NCBI RefSeq assembly: GCF_005876855.1
Contig: NZ_QLAE01000001.1
Location: 186,001 to 250,000, forward strand
Direction of reading: 5' to 3'
Origin: Stutzerimonas nosocomialis
GTDB taxonomy: Bacteria; Pseudomonadota; Gammaproteobacteria; Pseudomonadales; Pseudomonadaceae
Length of the DNA: 64,000 bases
The notes below the pieces were generated by a model that was not told where the DNA came from, did not search any database, and was given only the letters and a program-made list of their open reading frames with translations. Shown here piece by piece: positions 48,167-57,532 of the stretch; within the stretch, counting starts at the first letter, position 1, and the number at the start of each line of letters is the position of its first letter. The position numbers were made by a program, and so were the translations under genes.

Positions 48167-50090
48167 GTTGTCCATAGCAACTCCGCTGCTGTTCTGCCTG
48201 CTCGCGTCGCCGCTCGCGGCCGAGGAATTCCCGCTCGCCGAGCCGCAGCGCTACGAGGTCAATTTCGTCGACACCGAGATGGGCGAGTTCATCGACAGCG
48301 TCTCGCGGATCACCGGCACCACCTTCATCGTCGACCCGCGGGTGCAGGGCAGGGTCACCGTGCGGACGGTCACCCGCCACACCCCGGACGAAATCTACGA
48401 CCTTTTCCTCGCTCAGCTGCGCGCCCAGGGCTTCGCCGCGGTGGACCTGGCCGACGGCCAGGTGAAGATCGTGCCCGACCAGGCGGCGCGCCTCGAACCG
48501 GTGCCGGTGGATACGCCGCAGCGCACCGCGCAGGCCGCCAACGGCATGGCCACCCGGGTGTTCAGCGTGCGCAATGCCAGCAGCGCCCAGATCCTGGACG
48601 TGATCAAGCCGCTGATCGACCCGCGGGTCGGGGTCATCACCCCCTATCCGTCGGCCAATCTGCTGGTGGTCACCGACTGGCGCAGCAACCTGGGCCGCAT
48701 CGAGGCCCTGCTGCGCCAGCTCGATCAGGTCAGCGACGAGCCGGTGGAGACCCTGCCGTTGCGTCATGCCAATGCCCGCGACACCGCTAAGGTGGTCACC
48801 GAGCTGCTGGGCCGGGAAGGCGCCGGCGACAGCGCCAAGGTGGTCGCCGACCAGCGCGGCAACGCCCTGCTGGTACGCGGCAGCGGCGCGGCCCGCGAGC
48901 GCGTGCGGCAGCTGCTCGGCCAGCTGGACGTGGCCCGCGAGCACGTCGGCAACACCGAAGTGATCTACCTGCGCCACGCCCGCGCCGGCGACGTGCTCAA
49001 GGTGTTGCGCGGGCTCGGCCAGGAGTCCGGCGCGGTGCCGGCCGAAGAGGGCGCGGCGGCAACGCCGGTGGCCACGGTCGAAGGCGTGCGGCTGGAAGCC
49101 GAGGAGGGCGCCAACGCCATCGTCATGCTCGGCCCCGACAACGATCTGTCCACCTACCGGCAGATCATCGAACGGCTCGACATCCGTCGTGCCCAGGTGG
49201 TGGTCGAGGCGATCATCGCCGAGGTTTCCGACACCCGTGCCCAGGAGCTGGGCGTGCAGTGGCTGTTCCTCGACCCGGACAGCAAGCTGCCGGCCGGCAG
49301 CGTCAGCTTCGGCAACAACGGCATCAATCGCCTCGCCGCGGCGGCGGCCAGCCGGAACTACACCCAGGCCGGCTCGCTGCTGTCGAACATACAGGGCGTG
49401 ACAGCCGGCGTCGGGCACGTCGGCGGCGGCATCAACTTCATCGCGCTGCTCAACGCCCTGCGCAACGAGAACGGCTTCAACCTGCTGTCCACGCCCACGC
49501 TGGTGACCCTCGACAATGCCGAGGCTTCCATCCTGGTGGGCCAGGAAGTGCCCTTCGTCACCGGTTCGATCACCCAGAACAACGCCAACCCCTACCAGAC
49601 CATCGAGCGCAGGGAAGTCGGCGTGAAGCTGCGCCTCAAGCCGCAGATCAACGTCGACAACACGGTGCGGCTGGACATCATCCAGGAAGTCTCCTCGATC
49701 GCCGATACCAGCAGCGCCAGCGACGTCATCACCAACAAGCGCGAGATCAAGACCACGGTGATGGTCGAGGACAACGGCATGGTGGTGCTCGGCGGGCTGA
49801 TCAGCGACGAGCGTGCCAACAGCGACCAGCGCGTGCCGCTGCTCGGCGACGTGCCCGGGCTGGGCCGGCTGTTCCGCTCCACCGCGCGCAGCCAGGTCAA
49901 GCAGAACCTGATGGTGTTCATCCGCCCGCGCATCGTGCGCGACGCCCTGACCCTCGGCCAGCTGAGCGACGAGAAATACCGCAACCTGAAGGCCGCCAGC
50001 CCCCTGGAACTGCCGGCCCTGGCCGAGCAGGGCGAGCTGCTCGGCCTGTTCCCCTCGAGCCGGGCGCGGCTCGGCGAACTGGTGCGCTGA
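48159..50090 (+). CDS. gspD: type II secretion secretin GspD
   Basis: The 643-residue outer-membrane secretin begins with a Sec signal peptide (LLFCLLASPLAAEEF). It is not a lipoprotein. N0 is at about 25-100 (VNFVDTEMGEFIDSVSRITG), three N1-N3 repeats follow, and the secretin domain contains the conserved VPFVTGSITQ and VGVKLRLKPQIN. The C-terminal VFIRPRIVRD and a short tail complete it. No pilotin gene adjoins it. Confidence 0.95.
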   Translation: MVRLSIATPLLFCLLASPLAAEEFPLAEPQRYEVNFVDTEMGEFIDSVSRITGTTFIVDPRVQGRVTVRTVTRHTPDEIYDLFLAQLRAQGFAAVDLADGQVKIVPDQAARLEPVPVDTPQRTAQAANGMATRVFSVRNASSAQILDVIKPLIDPRVGVITPYPSANLLVVTDWRSNLGRIEALLRQLDQVSDEPVETLPLRHANARDTAKVVTELLGREGAGDSAKVVADQRGNALLVRGSGAARERVRQLLGQLDVAREHVGNTEVIYLRHARAGDVLKVLRGLGQESGAVPAEEGAAATPVATVEGVRLEAEEGANAIVMLGPDNDLSTYRQIIERLDIRRAQVVVEAIIAEVSDTRAQELGVQWLFLDPDSKLPAGSVSFGNNGINRLAAAAASRNYTQAGSLLSNIQGVTAGVGHVGGGINFIALLNALRNENGFNLLSTPTLVTLDNAEASILVGQEVPFVTGSITQNNANPYQTIERREVGVKLRLKPQINVDNTVRLDIIQEVSSIADTSSASDVITNKREIKTTVMVEDNGMVVLGGLISDERANSDQRVPLLGDVPGLGRLFRSTARSQVKQNLMVFIRPRIVRDALTLGQLSDEKYRNLKAASPLELPALAEQGELLGLFPSSRARLGELVR

Positions 50091-51550
50091 TGGCCGAGCC
50101 CCTGCTGCCCTATCGTCTGGCCCGCCAGTGCGGCGTGGCCTTGCGCGCCGAGGCCGGCGGCTTGCACCTGCTGCTGCGCGAGGCGCCGGACCTGGGCCAG
50201 CTGCAGGAAGTGCTGCGGGTGCACGGCGCGCCGAGCGCCTGTACCACCCTGGCCGGCGAAGCCTTCGAGCAGGCTCTGGGGACGCTCTACCAGGCGGGGG
50301 AGCCGACCAGCGCGGCGTGGATCGACGGCATCGCCGAGCAGGTCGATCTGGCCGGATTGATGAGCGAACTGCCGCGCATCGAGGATCTGCTCGACAGCGA
50401 GAACGAGGCGCCGGTGATCCGGCTGATCAACGGGCTGCTGGCCGAGGCGCTGCGGCTCAAGGCCTCGGACATTCACATCGAGACCTTCGAGCAGTGCCTG
50501 GTGGTGCGCCTGCGGGTGGACGGCCAGCTGCGCGAGGTGCTCAGCCCGCCGCGAGCGCTGTCGGCCATGCTGGTGTCGCGGATCAAGGTCATGGCACGCC
50601 TGGACATCGCCGAGAAGCGCCAGCCGCAGGACGGCCGTATCAGCCTGCGCCTGGGCGGACGCGACGTGGACATCCGCGTCTCCACCCTGCCGGGCATCCA
50701 TGGCGAGCGGGTGGTGATGCGGGTGCTGGACAAGCAGGCCAGCCTGCTCGAACTCGCCAACCTGGGCATGCCGGCGGAGGTGGAGGAGCGCCTGCGGCGC
50801 TGCCTGCAGCAGCCCAACGGCATCCTGCTCAGCACCGGCCCGACCGGCTCGGGCAAGACCACCACGCTGTACGCCAGCCTCAATGGGCTCAACGACGGGA
50901 CGCGCAACATCCTCACCGTCGAGGACCCGGTCGAGTACGCCATCACCGGCATCGGCCAGACCGCCATCAACCCGCGCGCCGGCCTGACCTTCGCCAGCGG
51001 CCTGCGCGCCATCCTGCGCCAGGACCCGGACGTGATCATGGTGGGCGAGATCCGCGACATGGAGACCGCGCAGATCGCCGTGCAGGCCAGCCTCACCGGC
51101 CACCTGGTGCTCTCCACGCTGCACACCAACAGCGCGGTGGGCGCGGTGACCCGCCTGCGCGACATGGGCATCGAGCCGTTCCTGATCGCCTCCAGCCTCA
51201 AGGGCGTGCTGGCCCAGCGGCTGGTGCGCCAGCTGTGCGACTGCGCCCGGCCGCGATCGCTGCTGCCGGCCGAACAGGCTTTGCTCGAAGGGCTCGATGC
51301 GCTGGAGGCGCTCTTCGAGCCGGTCGGCTGCGAAGCCTGCGCCCACACCGGCTACCGCGGGCGGCTGGGGCTGTACGAATTCATCGAGCTGGACCCGGGC
51401 CTGATCGGCCTGCTCTACGCCGGTGCCAGCGAGCCGGAGATGGAGCGCTATCTCGCCGGCCGCCGCCAGAGCCTGGCTCAGGCGGCCCAGGCCCAGTTGC
51501 GCCAGGGCCGCACCAGCCTCGCCGAAGTGCTGCGCGCGGTGCAGCGCTAA
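50090..51550 (+). CDS. gspE: type II secretion ATPase GspE
   Basis: This cytosolic ATPase drives pseudopilus assembly. The 486-residue protein has an N1E-like domain, P-loop GPTGSGKTTTLYASL near residue 250, an Asp box (LTVEDPVEY), Walker B (DVIMVGEIRD) and His box (GHLVLSTLHTN). It also has the zinc tetracysteine (CDC, then CEAC). It shares a base with the gspD stop (TGATG). Confidence 0.95.
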   Translation: MAEPLLPYRLARQCGVALRAEAGGLHLLLREAPDLGQLQEVLRVHGAPSACTTLAGEAFEQALGTLYQAGEPTSAAWIDGIAEQVDLAGLMSELPRIEDLLDSENEAPVIRLINGLLAEALRLKASDIHIETFEQCLVVRLRVDGQLREVLSPPRALSAMLVSRIKVMARLDIAEKRQPQDGRISLRLGGRDVDIRVSTLPGIHGERVVMRVLDKQASLLELANLGMPAEVEERLRRCLQQPNGILLSTGPTGSGKTTTLYASLNGLNDGTRNILTVEDPVEYAITGIGQTAINPRAGLTFASGLRAILRQDPDVIMVGEIRDMETAQIAVQASLTGHLVLSTLHTNSAVGAVTRLRDMGIEPFLIASSLKGVLAQRLVRQLCDCARPRSLLPAEQALLEGLDALEALFEPVGCEACAHTGYRGRLGLYEFIELDPGLIGLLYAGASEPEMERYLAGRRQSLAQAAQAQLRQGRTSLAEVLRAVQR

Positions 51551-51562
51551 CGGGACGCCGCC

Positions 51563-52762
51563 ATGCCGACCTACCTCTACCACGCCCTCGACCCCCAGGG
51601 CCGCCGCTGCCGCGACCTGGTGCAGGCCGACAGCGAGCGCCACGCCCGCCAGCTGCTGCGCGAACAGGGCCTGTTCGCCCGCCGCCTCGAGCTGCAGGTG
51701 CAAGGCGGGCGGCGCGCGGCCGGTCGACGGCTGAGCCATGCCCAGCTCTGCGAACTGACCCGCCAGCTGGCGACCCTGCTCGGCGCGGCGATACCCCTGG
51801 CCGAGGCGCTGGCCACCCTGGAGCGCCAGCTCGACGCGGCGTCGCGGCGGGTGCTGGCCAGCGTCGGCGCCTCGGTGGCCGAGGGTCACGGGCTGGCCGA
51901 GAGCCTGCGCCGCCATGGCGCGCCCTTCGATACGCTCTATTGCGCGCTGGTCGAGGCCGGCGAGCGCTCCGGCCGCCTGGCGCCGGTACTCGAACGCCTG
52001 GCCGACTACCTCGAACAGGTCCAGCGCCAGCGCCACAAGGCACGTACCGCGCTGGTCTACCCGGCGGTGCTGATGCTGGTCTCGGTGATCGTCGTGGTGG
52101 GCCTGATGACCTTCGTGGTGCCGCGCCTGACCGAGCAGTTCGATCACCTCGGGCGCAGCCTGCCCCCCATCACCCGGGTGCTGATCGGCCTCAGCGAGGC
52201 GCTGGTCGCGGCCGGGCCCTGGCTGCTCGGCGCACTGGTGCTGGCCGCGATCGGCGGCGGCGCGCTGCTGCGACGGCCGCACTGGCGCTTTCGCCGCGAC
52301 CGCCTGCTGCTCGGCCTGCCGCGCGTGGGCGTGCTGCTGCGTGTGCTCGACAGCGCGCGCCTGTCGCGCAGCCTGGCGATCCTCTGCGGCAGCGGAGTTC
52401 CGCTGCTCGACGCCTTGCAGGTCGGCACCGCCACGGTCGGCAGCCTGCCGATCCGCGCGGCGCTCGAGCGTGCCCGCGAACAGGTCAAGGGCGGCCTGAG
52501 CCTCCACCGCTCGCTGTCCACCGACGGCCACTTCCCGCCGATGCTCATCAACATGGTGGCCAGTGGCGAGGCCAGCGGCACGCTGGCCGAGATGCTCGAG
52601 CGCGTGGCCGACAACCAGGAGCGCGCCTTCGCCCGCCAGGTCGACCTGGCCCTGGCGCTGTTCGAGCCGGCGATGATCCTGGTGATGGGTGCCATCGTGC
52701 TGTTCATCGTCCTCGCCGTGCTGCTGCCGATCATGCAACTCAACCAGGGCCTCACCTTCTAG
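51563..52762 (+). CDS. gspF: type II secretion platform protein GspF
   Basis: The 399-residue inner-membrane platform protein has two homologous cytoplasmic domains and three transmembrane helices (around VLMLVSVIVVVGLMTFVVP, LLGALVLAAIGGGALL and MILVMGAIVLFIVLAVLLP). Typical motifs are LTRQLATLLGAAIPLAEAL and SRSLAILCGSGVPLLDAL. The start follows a 12-base gap after gspE. Confidence 0.95.
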   Translation: MPTYLYHALDPQGRRCRDLVQADSERHARQLLREQGLFARRLELQVQGGRRAAGRRLSHAQLCELTRQLATLLGAAIPLAEALATLERQLDAASRRVLASVGASVAEGHGLAESLRRHGAPFDTLYCALVEAGERSGRLAPVLERLADYLEQVQRQRHKARTALVYPAVLMLVSVIVVVGLMTFVVPRLTEQFDHLGRSLPPITRVLIGLSEALVAAGPWLLGALVLAAIGGGALLRRPHWRFRRDRLLLGLPRVGVLLRVLDSARLSRSLAILCGSGVPLLDALQVGTATVGSLPIRAALERAREQVKGGLSLHRSLSTDGHFPPMLINMVASGEASGTLAEMLERVADNQERAFARQVDLALALFEPAMILVMGAIVLFIVLAVLLPIMQLNQGLTF

Positions 52763-52773
52763 GAGTCCAGACC

Positions 52774-53217
52774 ATGCGCGATTCGTCCTTGTCCTGCCGC
52801 CGGCAACGCGGTTTCACCCTGATGGAAATCATGGTGGTGATCTTCATCATCGGCCTGCTGGTGGCCATCGTCGCGCCCAACGTGCTCGGCAACCAGGATC
52901 AGGCCATGCAGCAGAAGGTGCGCGCGGATCTCGCCACCCTCGAGCAGGCGCTGGACCTCTACCGCCTGGAAAACCTGCGCTACCCGACCACCGAGCAGGG
53001 CCTGGCGGCGCTGATCGAAAAGCCCGTCAGCGAGCCGCTGCCGCGCGCCTGGCGTGCCGACGGCTACCTGCGCCGCCTGCCGAAGGACCCCTGGGGGCAG
53101 GCCTACCAGTACCGCTCGCCCGGACAGCACGGGCGCTTCGACGTCTATTCCCTCGGCGCCGACGGCATCGCGGGCGGCGAGGGCACCGATGCCGACATCG
53201 GCAACTGGAACCTGTGA
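52774..53217 (+). CDS. gspG: type II secretion major pseudopilin GspG
   Basis: GspG polymerises into the pseudopilus. The 147-residue protein has a prepilin leader cleaved after RQRG, followed by FTLMEIMVVIFIIGLLVAIV with Glu at +5. Typical family features are TTEQGLAAL, RLPKDPWGQAYQY and the calcium-site end DVYSLGADG. A GGAGTCC site precedes the ATG. It overlaps gspH by four bases. Confidence 0.96.
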   Translation: MRDSSLSCRRQRGFTLMEIMVVIFIIGLLVAIVAPNVLGNQDQAMQQKVRADLATLEQALDLYRLENLRYPTTEQGLAALIEKPVSEPLPRAWRADGYLRRLPKDPWGQAYQYRSPGQHGRFDVYSLGADGIAGGEGTDADIGNWNL

Positions 53218-53669
53218 AACGCCGCCGTGCCGCGGGCTTCAGCCTGCTGGAGCTGCTGCTGGTGCTGCTGATCGTCGGGCTGCTGACGGGGTTGTCGGTC
53301 GCCTGGCTGGCGCGGGGCGAAACCGCGGTGCCCGACGCGCTTGGCCGGCTGGCGCAGCGTGCCGCCAGCCTGGCCGAGGAGGCCCGCGACAGCGGTCGGT
53401 TGCTCGGGCTCGGCTGGTCGAACGGGGCGCCGGCGTTGCTGCGTCTGCACCCGAACACCGGCGGGACCGGCTGGCAGGCCGAACCGCTCGGCCTGGGCGA
53501 CTGGCCGGAGGCGCTGCAACCGCGGCCGGCGGCCGAAGGCCGGCCGTGGGTGGTGTTCACCCCGACCGGCGTCGCGGGCGCGGCGCTGCTCGACTGGTCC
53601 TGGCCGCAGGGCGGCGAGCGTTGGCAGTGGGCCGGCGACGGCCAGCTGCGAATCGGTCCGCAGCCATGA
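53214..53669 (+). CDS. gspH: type II secretion minor pseudopilin GspH
   Basis: The 151-residue minor pseudopilin starts at a GTG inside the gspG stop (GTGA). The leader ends RRRAAG, and FSLLELLLVLLIVGLLTG with Glu at +5 follows. The downstream domain (WVVFTPTGVAGAALLDWSW) matches the GspH beta fold. The non-ATG start is supported by the leader and by the coupling seen throughout this operon. Confidence 0.9.
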   Translation: MKRRRAAGFSLLELLLVLLIVGLLTGLSVAWLARGETAVPDALGRLAQRAASLAEEARDSGRLLGLGWSNGAPALLRLHPNTGGTGWQAEPLGLGDWPEALQPRPAAEGRPWVVFTPTGVAGAALLDWSWPQGGERWQWAGDGQLRIGPQP

Positions 53670-54025
53670 ACCGCAGCGCCGGCTTCACCTTGCTGGAGGT
53701 CATGGTGGCGCTGCTGATCGCGGCGACCCTGGCGGTGATGGTCGGCGGCGTGCTGCGTCAGCGCATCGACGGCCACCTGGCGGTACGCGACCACCAGTAC
53801 GGGGCGCTCTGCGCGCGCGAGCTGCTGGCGCGCTTCGAGGTCGAGCAGTACTGGCCGATGCGTGACGAGGTGGGCGGCGAACTGCGCCAGGGCCCCGGCC
53901 TGTGCCTGTGGCAGCTCACGCTCGGTTACACGGGCGTGGCCAATCTGCGCCGCGGCGAGTTGATGCTGCGCGCCGAGGACGGTCGTCCGCTCGGCCAGTA
54001 CAGCCTGTTCCTGCAACGACCATGA
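53666..54025 (+). CDS. gspI: type II secretion minor pseudopilin GspI
   Basis: The 119-residue protein begins MNRSAG, followed by FTLLEVMVALLIAATLAVMV. It belongs to the tip complex with GspJ and GspK. It overlaps gspH and gspJ by four bases each. Confidence 0.93.
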   Translation: MNRSAGFTLLEVMVALLIAATLAVMVGGVLRQRIDGHLAVRDHQYGALCARELLARFEVEQYWPMRDEVGGELRQGPGLCLWQLTLGYTGVANLRRGELMLRAEDGRPLGQYSLFLQRP

Positions 54026-54609
54026 TCGACCGCCAGCAGGGCCTGACCCTGATCGAACTGCTGGTGGCGATCGCCCTGACCGCCGTGCTCGGGGTGCTGG
54101 TCGCGGCGCTGGTCAACGGCTGGCTGCAGGTACGCGAGCGCCTGGGCGCCGCCGAGCGGCCGCCGGTGCTGGATTTCTGCCTGGCGCTCGAAAGCCGCTT
54201 CGACGGCCTTGCCCTGCGCCAGTTGTACGAGCAGCGCCTGCCGTTGCCGATGGCCTGGCTCGACTGGCAGCCCGACCGCCTGCAACTGCAGTGGACGGCC
54301 CTGACCGGCTGGCCGCCGGTTACCGAAGGCTCGCGCCTGCAGCGTCAGCGGCTGGTCTACCAGGCCGGGGACGCGCGACTGGCGCTGTACAGCAGCGACG
54401 ACCTCTACGCGGCCGATCAGCCGCAATGGAGGCTGCGCGAACGCCTGGAAGAGGTCACTCAGCCACGCCTGAGCTTTCGCCAGGGCCAGCGCTGGCTGGC
54501 CTATCCCTCCACGGTGGCGGCGCAGCCCAACGCGGGCGTGCGGCTCGAATTCCTGTTTCGCGGAGACCCTTATGTCTGCACCTTCGCCCTGCCGGATACC
54601 CGGCCATGA
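54022..54609 (+). CDS. gspJ: type II secretion minor pseudopilin GspJ
   Basis: The 195-residue minor pseudopilin has leader MIDRQQG followed by LTLIELLVAIALTAVLGVLV. Glu at +5 is present. The C-terminal beta domain contains RQRLVYQAGDARLALYS, as in the family. It overlaps gspI and gspL. Confidence 0.93.
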   Translation: MIDRQQGLTLIELLVAIALTAVLGVLVAALVNGWLQVRERLGAAERPPVLDFCLALESRFDGLALRQLYEQRLPLPMAWLDWQPDRLQLQWTALTGWPPVTEGSRLQRQRLVYQAGDARLALYSSDDLYAADQPQWRLRERLEEVTQPRLSFRQGQRWLAYPSTVAAQPNAGVRLEFLFRGDPYVCTFALPDTRP

Positions 54610-55715
54610 TTGAGGCCCTGCGGCGACACCTGGCCCGCCCGGCGGCGGACGACTGGCTGCTGCTGCGCCCGAGCGACGCCGGGCCGTGGCGCTGGCTGCA
54701 CTGGCGCGCCGGGCAGCTGCTTGCCGAAGGCGACTGGCCGCCCGCGCGGCATGACGAGACGCTGCGCCGTGCGCTGCTGGTTCCGGCGACGGCGTGCAGC
54801 CAGTTCGAAGTGGCGGCGCCACCGGGCGTGCGCCCGTCGGAATGGCCGCTGTTGCTCGAGGACCGCCTGCTGCAGCCTCCCGAGGCGGTGCAGGTGACCT
54901 GCGTCGGCCGCCACGCTGGGCGCTTGCGTCTGCTGGTCGTCGAGCGCAGCCGGCTGACCGCCTGGCAGCAGGCCGCCGCCGAGCATGGCATGCGCATCGA
55001 GCGCTGCTGGAGCGAGTATCAGCTGCTGCCCGACATCGCGCCGGGGCAGGCGCTCGTCTGGCCGCGTGACGGTTACCGGTGCGTGGCGGGTCTCGACGAG
55101 GCCGGGTTGCCGTACTGGTTCGCCTGGCCGGACCCGCTCGGACCCTGGACCTCCGCCGACGGGGCGCAGGAACTGCCGCGCCAGGCGCCGGGTGGGCCCG
55201 GGCAGCCACTGGCGTCGCTGGCCGACCTGACACCTGGGCATCGGGCACGGCGCCCGTCGGCTTCCGGTCGGGGCCTGCGCCAGCTGGCCGCGCTCTGCGC
55301 CGTTTGCGCCCTGGCCTGGGGGCTGGCGCAGCTTGGCCAGACCTACCGTGAGGGCGAGCAGGGGCGTGTGCGCCTGGCCGAACGGCTCGGCGGTGTGACC
55401 ACGCCGCCGCAGGCCGAGGCGCGCCTGCGGCGGCTGCAGCGGGACGACCAGGCGGCGGCGTTCCGTCAGCAGCAACTGGCCGCGCTGGGCTCGGCCGTTG
55501 ACGCCTTGCTGGCCGCAGCGCCTGGCGTCCAGCTGGAAGCCCTCGGCTTCGACGGTCGTCACTGGACCCTGACCCTGAGCGGCGCCGACGGCTCGTTGAG
55601 CGACGGACGACGTTGGGATGCCCTCGGCGAGGCGCTCGGGATGACTGCGACCCTGGAGCAGGACGGCACGCAGCTGACTGCCCGCTTCGATCTGGATACA
55701 GGAGGCGACTCATGA
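54606..55715 (+). CDS. gspL: type II secretion protein GspL
   Basis: The 369-residue protein has an actin-like cytoplasmic domain that recruits GspE (about 1-215), a single transmembrane helix (LAALCAVCALAWGLAQL) and a periplasmic ferredoxin-like domain. It directly follows gspJ, so gspK is missing from its usual position here. Confidence 0.9.
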   Translation: MIEALRRHLARPAADDWLLLRPSDAGPWRWLHWRAGQLLAEGDWPPARHDETLRRALLVPATACSQFEVAAPPGVRPSEWPLLLEDRLLQPPEAVQVTCVGRHAGRLRLLVVERSRLTAWQQAAAEHGMRIERCWSEYQLLPDIAPGQALVWPRDGYRCVAGLDEAGLPYWFAWPDPLGPWTSADGAQELPRQAPGGPGQPLASLADLTPGHRARRPSASGRGLRQLAALCAVCALAWGLAQLGQTYREGEQGRVRLAERLGGVTTPPQAEARLRRLQRDDQAAAFRQQQLAALGSAVDALLAAAPGVQLEALGFDGRHWTLTLSGADGSLSDGRRWDALGEALGMTATLEQDGTQLTARFDLDTGGDS

Positions 55716-56149
55716 GCCTGGACCGTTTGTTCAGCCACTGGCAGGGCCTGCCGCCGGCACGCCAGCGTCTGCTGGCCGTCGGCTGGCTGCTGGTGGCGCT
55801 GATGGCGGCCTACGTGGCCGGCCGCCCGTTGCTCAACGGCTGGCAGGACGCCCTGCGCTGGCGACAGCTGGCCATCGAGGCCCAGGCGCTGGCGCAGTCC
55901 CGCGCGCTGGTCGCCGACGACTGGGGCGCGCTGGGCCAGGCCAGCGGCGTAGTACTCACCGAAGTGCGCGAGGCCGATGGCGACTGGTCGGTGGAGGGCC
56001 GCCTGCCACGAGCCGGCGCCCTGGCGGCGTTGGTCGAGCGCGTGGTTGCCCAGGGCTGGCGAGTCGAGGCGTGGGCCGTGCGGCGCGATGCCGAGGGGTT
56101 CGCCTTCACCCTGGTGGCGCGGCCGGCCGGTCGGGAGCCGATGCGTTGA
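55712..56149 (+). CDS. gspM: type II secretion protein GspM
   Basis: The 145-residue inner-membrane protein has one transmembrane helix (LLAVGWLLVALMAAYVAG) and a small periplasmic ferredoxin-like domain (WSVEGRLPRAGALAALVERVVAQG). It pairs with GspL. A GGAGG site precedes the ATG. Confidence 0.9.
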   Translation: MSLDRLFSHWQGLPPARQRLLAVGWLLVALMAAYVAGRPLLNGWQDALRWRQLAIEAQALAQSRALVADDWGALGQASGVVLTEVREADGDWSVEGRLPRAGALAALVERVVAQGWRVEAWAVRRDAEGFAFTLVARPAGREPMR

Positions 56150-56820
56150 GGCCGGCGCTGCTCGTCTGGGCACTGGCGGTGTTCGTCCTGGTGGCGCTGG
56201 CCGGTGCGCCGGCCGCCTTCTGGTCGCGCTGGATACCCTGGCCGGAAGGCTGGGCGCCGCAAGCGGTCAGCGGCACCCTGTGGCGCGGCCAGGCCGAGCG
56301 GCTGGGTGCGCTGGCTCCGTTGCGCTGGCGGGTGCGGCTGGCCGACGGTCCGGCGCTCGAGGTGAGCGCCGGTGCCTTGCAGCGGGACTGGCATGCCGTC
56401 GTGCGCGGCTGGCCCTGGGCCTGGCAGGCGACGCTGGAGGATGGAGGGCCAGGACCGGCGAGCGGCGAGCTGGTTCGTCTGGAGGGTGCCTGGCAGGGCA
56501 GCGTGCTGGTGCGGGGGCAAGGCCGTCGTTGCGTGGCCGCCGAGGGCGGTTTGCACGCGCCACGGCTGGTCCTGATCGCCCCCTGGGGCATGCCGCTGGG
56601 ACGAGGCGATCTGGAACTCGACTGCACGGGACCGCCTCGGTTGAACGCGCGCCTGGAACGCGCCGGGCATCATCGCTTCGCGCTGACGGCGTTGCGGGAT
56701 GCGCGCCGCAGCGACCTGGCCGGCAGCGTCGAACCGGGCTCGGAACTGGCAGCGCTGCTCCGTCAGTTCGGCCTGATCGATGCCGGTCAGCAGCGTTTCG
56801 AGACGTCGATGAGCTGGTGA
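56146..56820 (+). CDS. gspN: type II secretion protein GspN
   Basis: The 224-residue protein has one N-terminal helix (LLVWALAVFVLVALAGAPAAFW) and the beta-rich domain of GspN (AVSGTLWRGQAERL, LRWRV). The best start is a TTG at 56146 inside the gspM stop, because no ATG or GTG lies at a plausible place. GspN is an accessory part, present only in some systems. It ends the operon four bases before rsmE on the other strand. Confidence 0.85.
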   Translation: MRPALLVWALAVFVLVALAGAPAAFWSRWIPWPEGWAPQAVSGTLWRGQAERLGALAPLRWRVRLADGPALEVSAGALQRDWHAVVRGWPWAWQATLEDGGPGPASGELVRLEGAWQGSVLVRGQGRRCVAAEGGLHAPRLVLIAPWGMPLGRGDLELDCTGPPRLNARLERAGHHRFALTALRDARRSDLAGSVEPGSELAALLRQFGLIDAGQQRFETSMSW

Positions 56821-56824
56821 GGCT

Positions 56825-57532
56825 TCAGAACAGCCGTGCCAGCAGCGCCGGGACGGCCGTCTCGACGCGCAGGATGCGCTCGCCCAGTTGCACCGGCGCG
56901 AGGCCGGCGGCGGCGAGCTTTTCCACTTCATAGGGAATCCAGCCGCCTTCCGGGCCGATGGCCAGGGTCACCGGCTCGCTCAGGGCGCGAGGGCAGGGCG
57001 GATAGTCGCCGGGGTGGCCGGTGAGACCGAGGCTGCCGGCCGCCAGGGCGGGCAGGCGATCCTCGACGAAGGGTTTGAAGCGCTTCTCGATGATGACCTC
57101 GGGCAGCAGGGTGTCGCGGGCCTGTTCGAGGCCGAGCACGAGCTGTTCGCGGATCGCGGCGGGTTCGAGGAAGGGGGTCTGCCAGAAGCTCTTTTCCACC
57201 CGGTAGCTGTTGAGCAGCACCAGACGCGGCACGCCCATGGCGGCGACCGTCTGCAGCACGCGGCGCAGCATCTTGGGACGCGGCAAGGCGAGCAGCAGGG
57301 TGAGGGGGAGCTTGGCCGGCGGCGGCTGGTCGAGACTGATCTCGAGTTCGGCTTCCTGTTCGTCCAGGCGTAACAGGCGCCCTTCGCCCATCAGCCCGCC
57401 GAGCTGGCCGACCCGCAGGGTCTGCCCGACCTCGGCCTCGTGGACCTCGCGCAGATGCCTGAGGCGCCGGTCGCGCAGGACGACCCGGTCGCCCGCCACA
57501 TGGTCGGCGGGCTCGAGCAGCAGCAGGTTCAC
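56825..57532 (-). CDS. rsmE: 16S rRNA m3U1498 methyltransferase
   Basis: The 235-residue SPOUT methyltransferase has the knotted SAM site [15 protein letters not shown] and [12 protein letters not shown]. An N-terminal PUA-like domain includes [21 protein letters not shown]. Its start overlaps the stop of tatC by four bases, so it is the last gene of the his-tat transcription unit. Confidence 0.95.
   Translation of the reverse strand: MNLLLLEPADHVAGDRVVLRDRRLRHLREVHEAEVGQTLRVGQLGGLMGEGRLLRLDEQEAELEISLDQPPPAKLPLTLLLALPRPKMLRRVLQTVAAMGVPRLVLLNSYRVEKSFWQTPFLEPAAIREQLVLGLEQARDTLLPEVIIEKRFKPFVEDRLPALAAGSLGLTGHPGDYPPCPRALSEPVTLAIGPEGGWIPYEVEKLAAAGLAPVQLGERILRVETAVPALLARLF

Noticed and set aside
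49592-52738. A 1048-residue open frame antisense to gspD, gspE and gspF.
   Set aside because: Its His/Gln/Arg-rich composition is typical of antisense frames in GC-rich DNA. The sense strand encodes clear secretion proteins.
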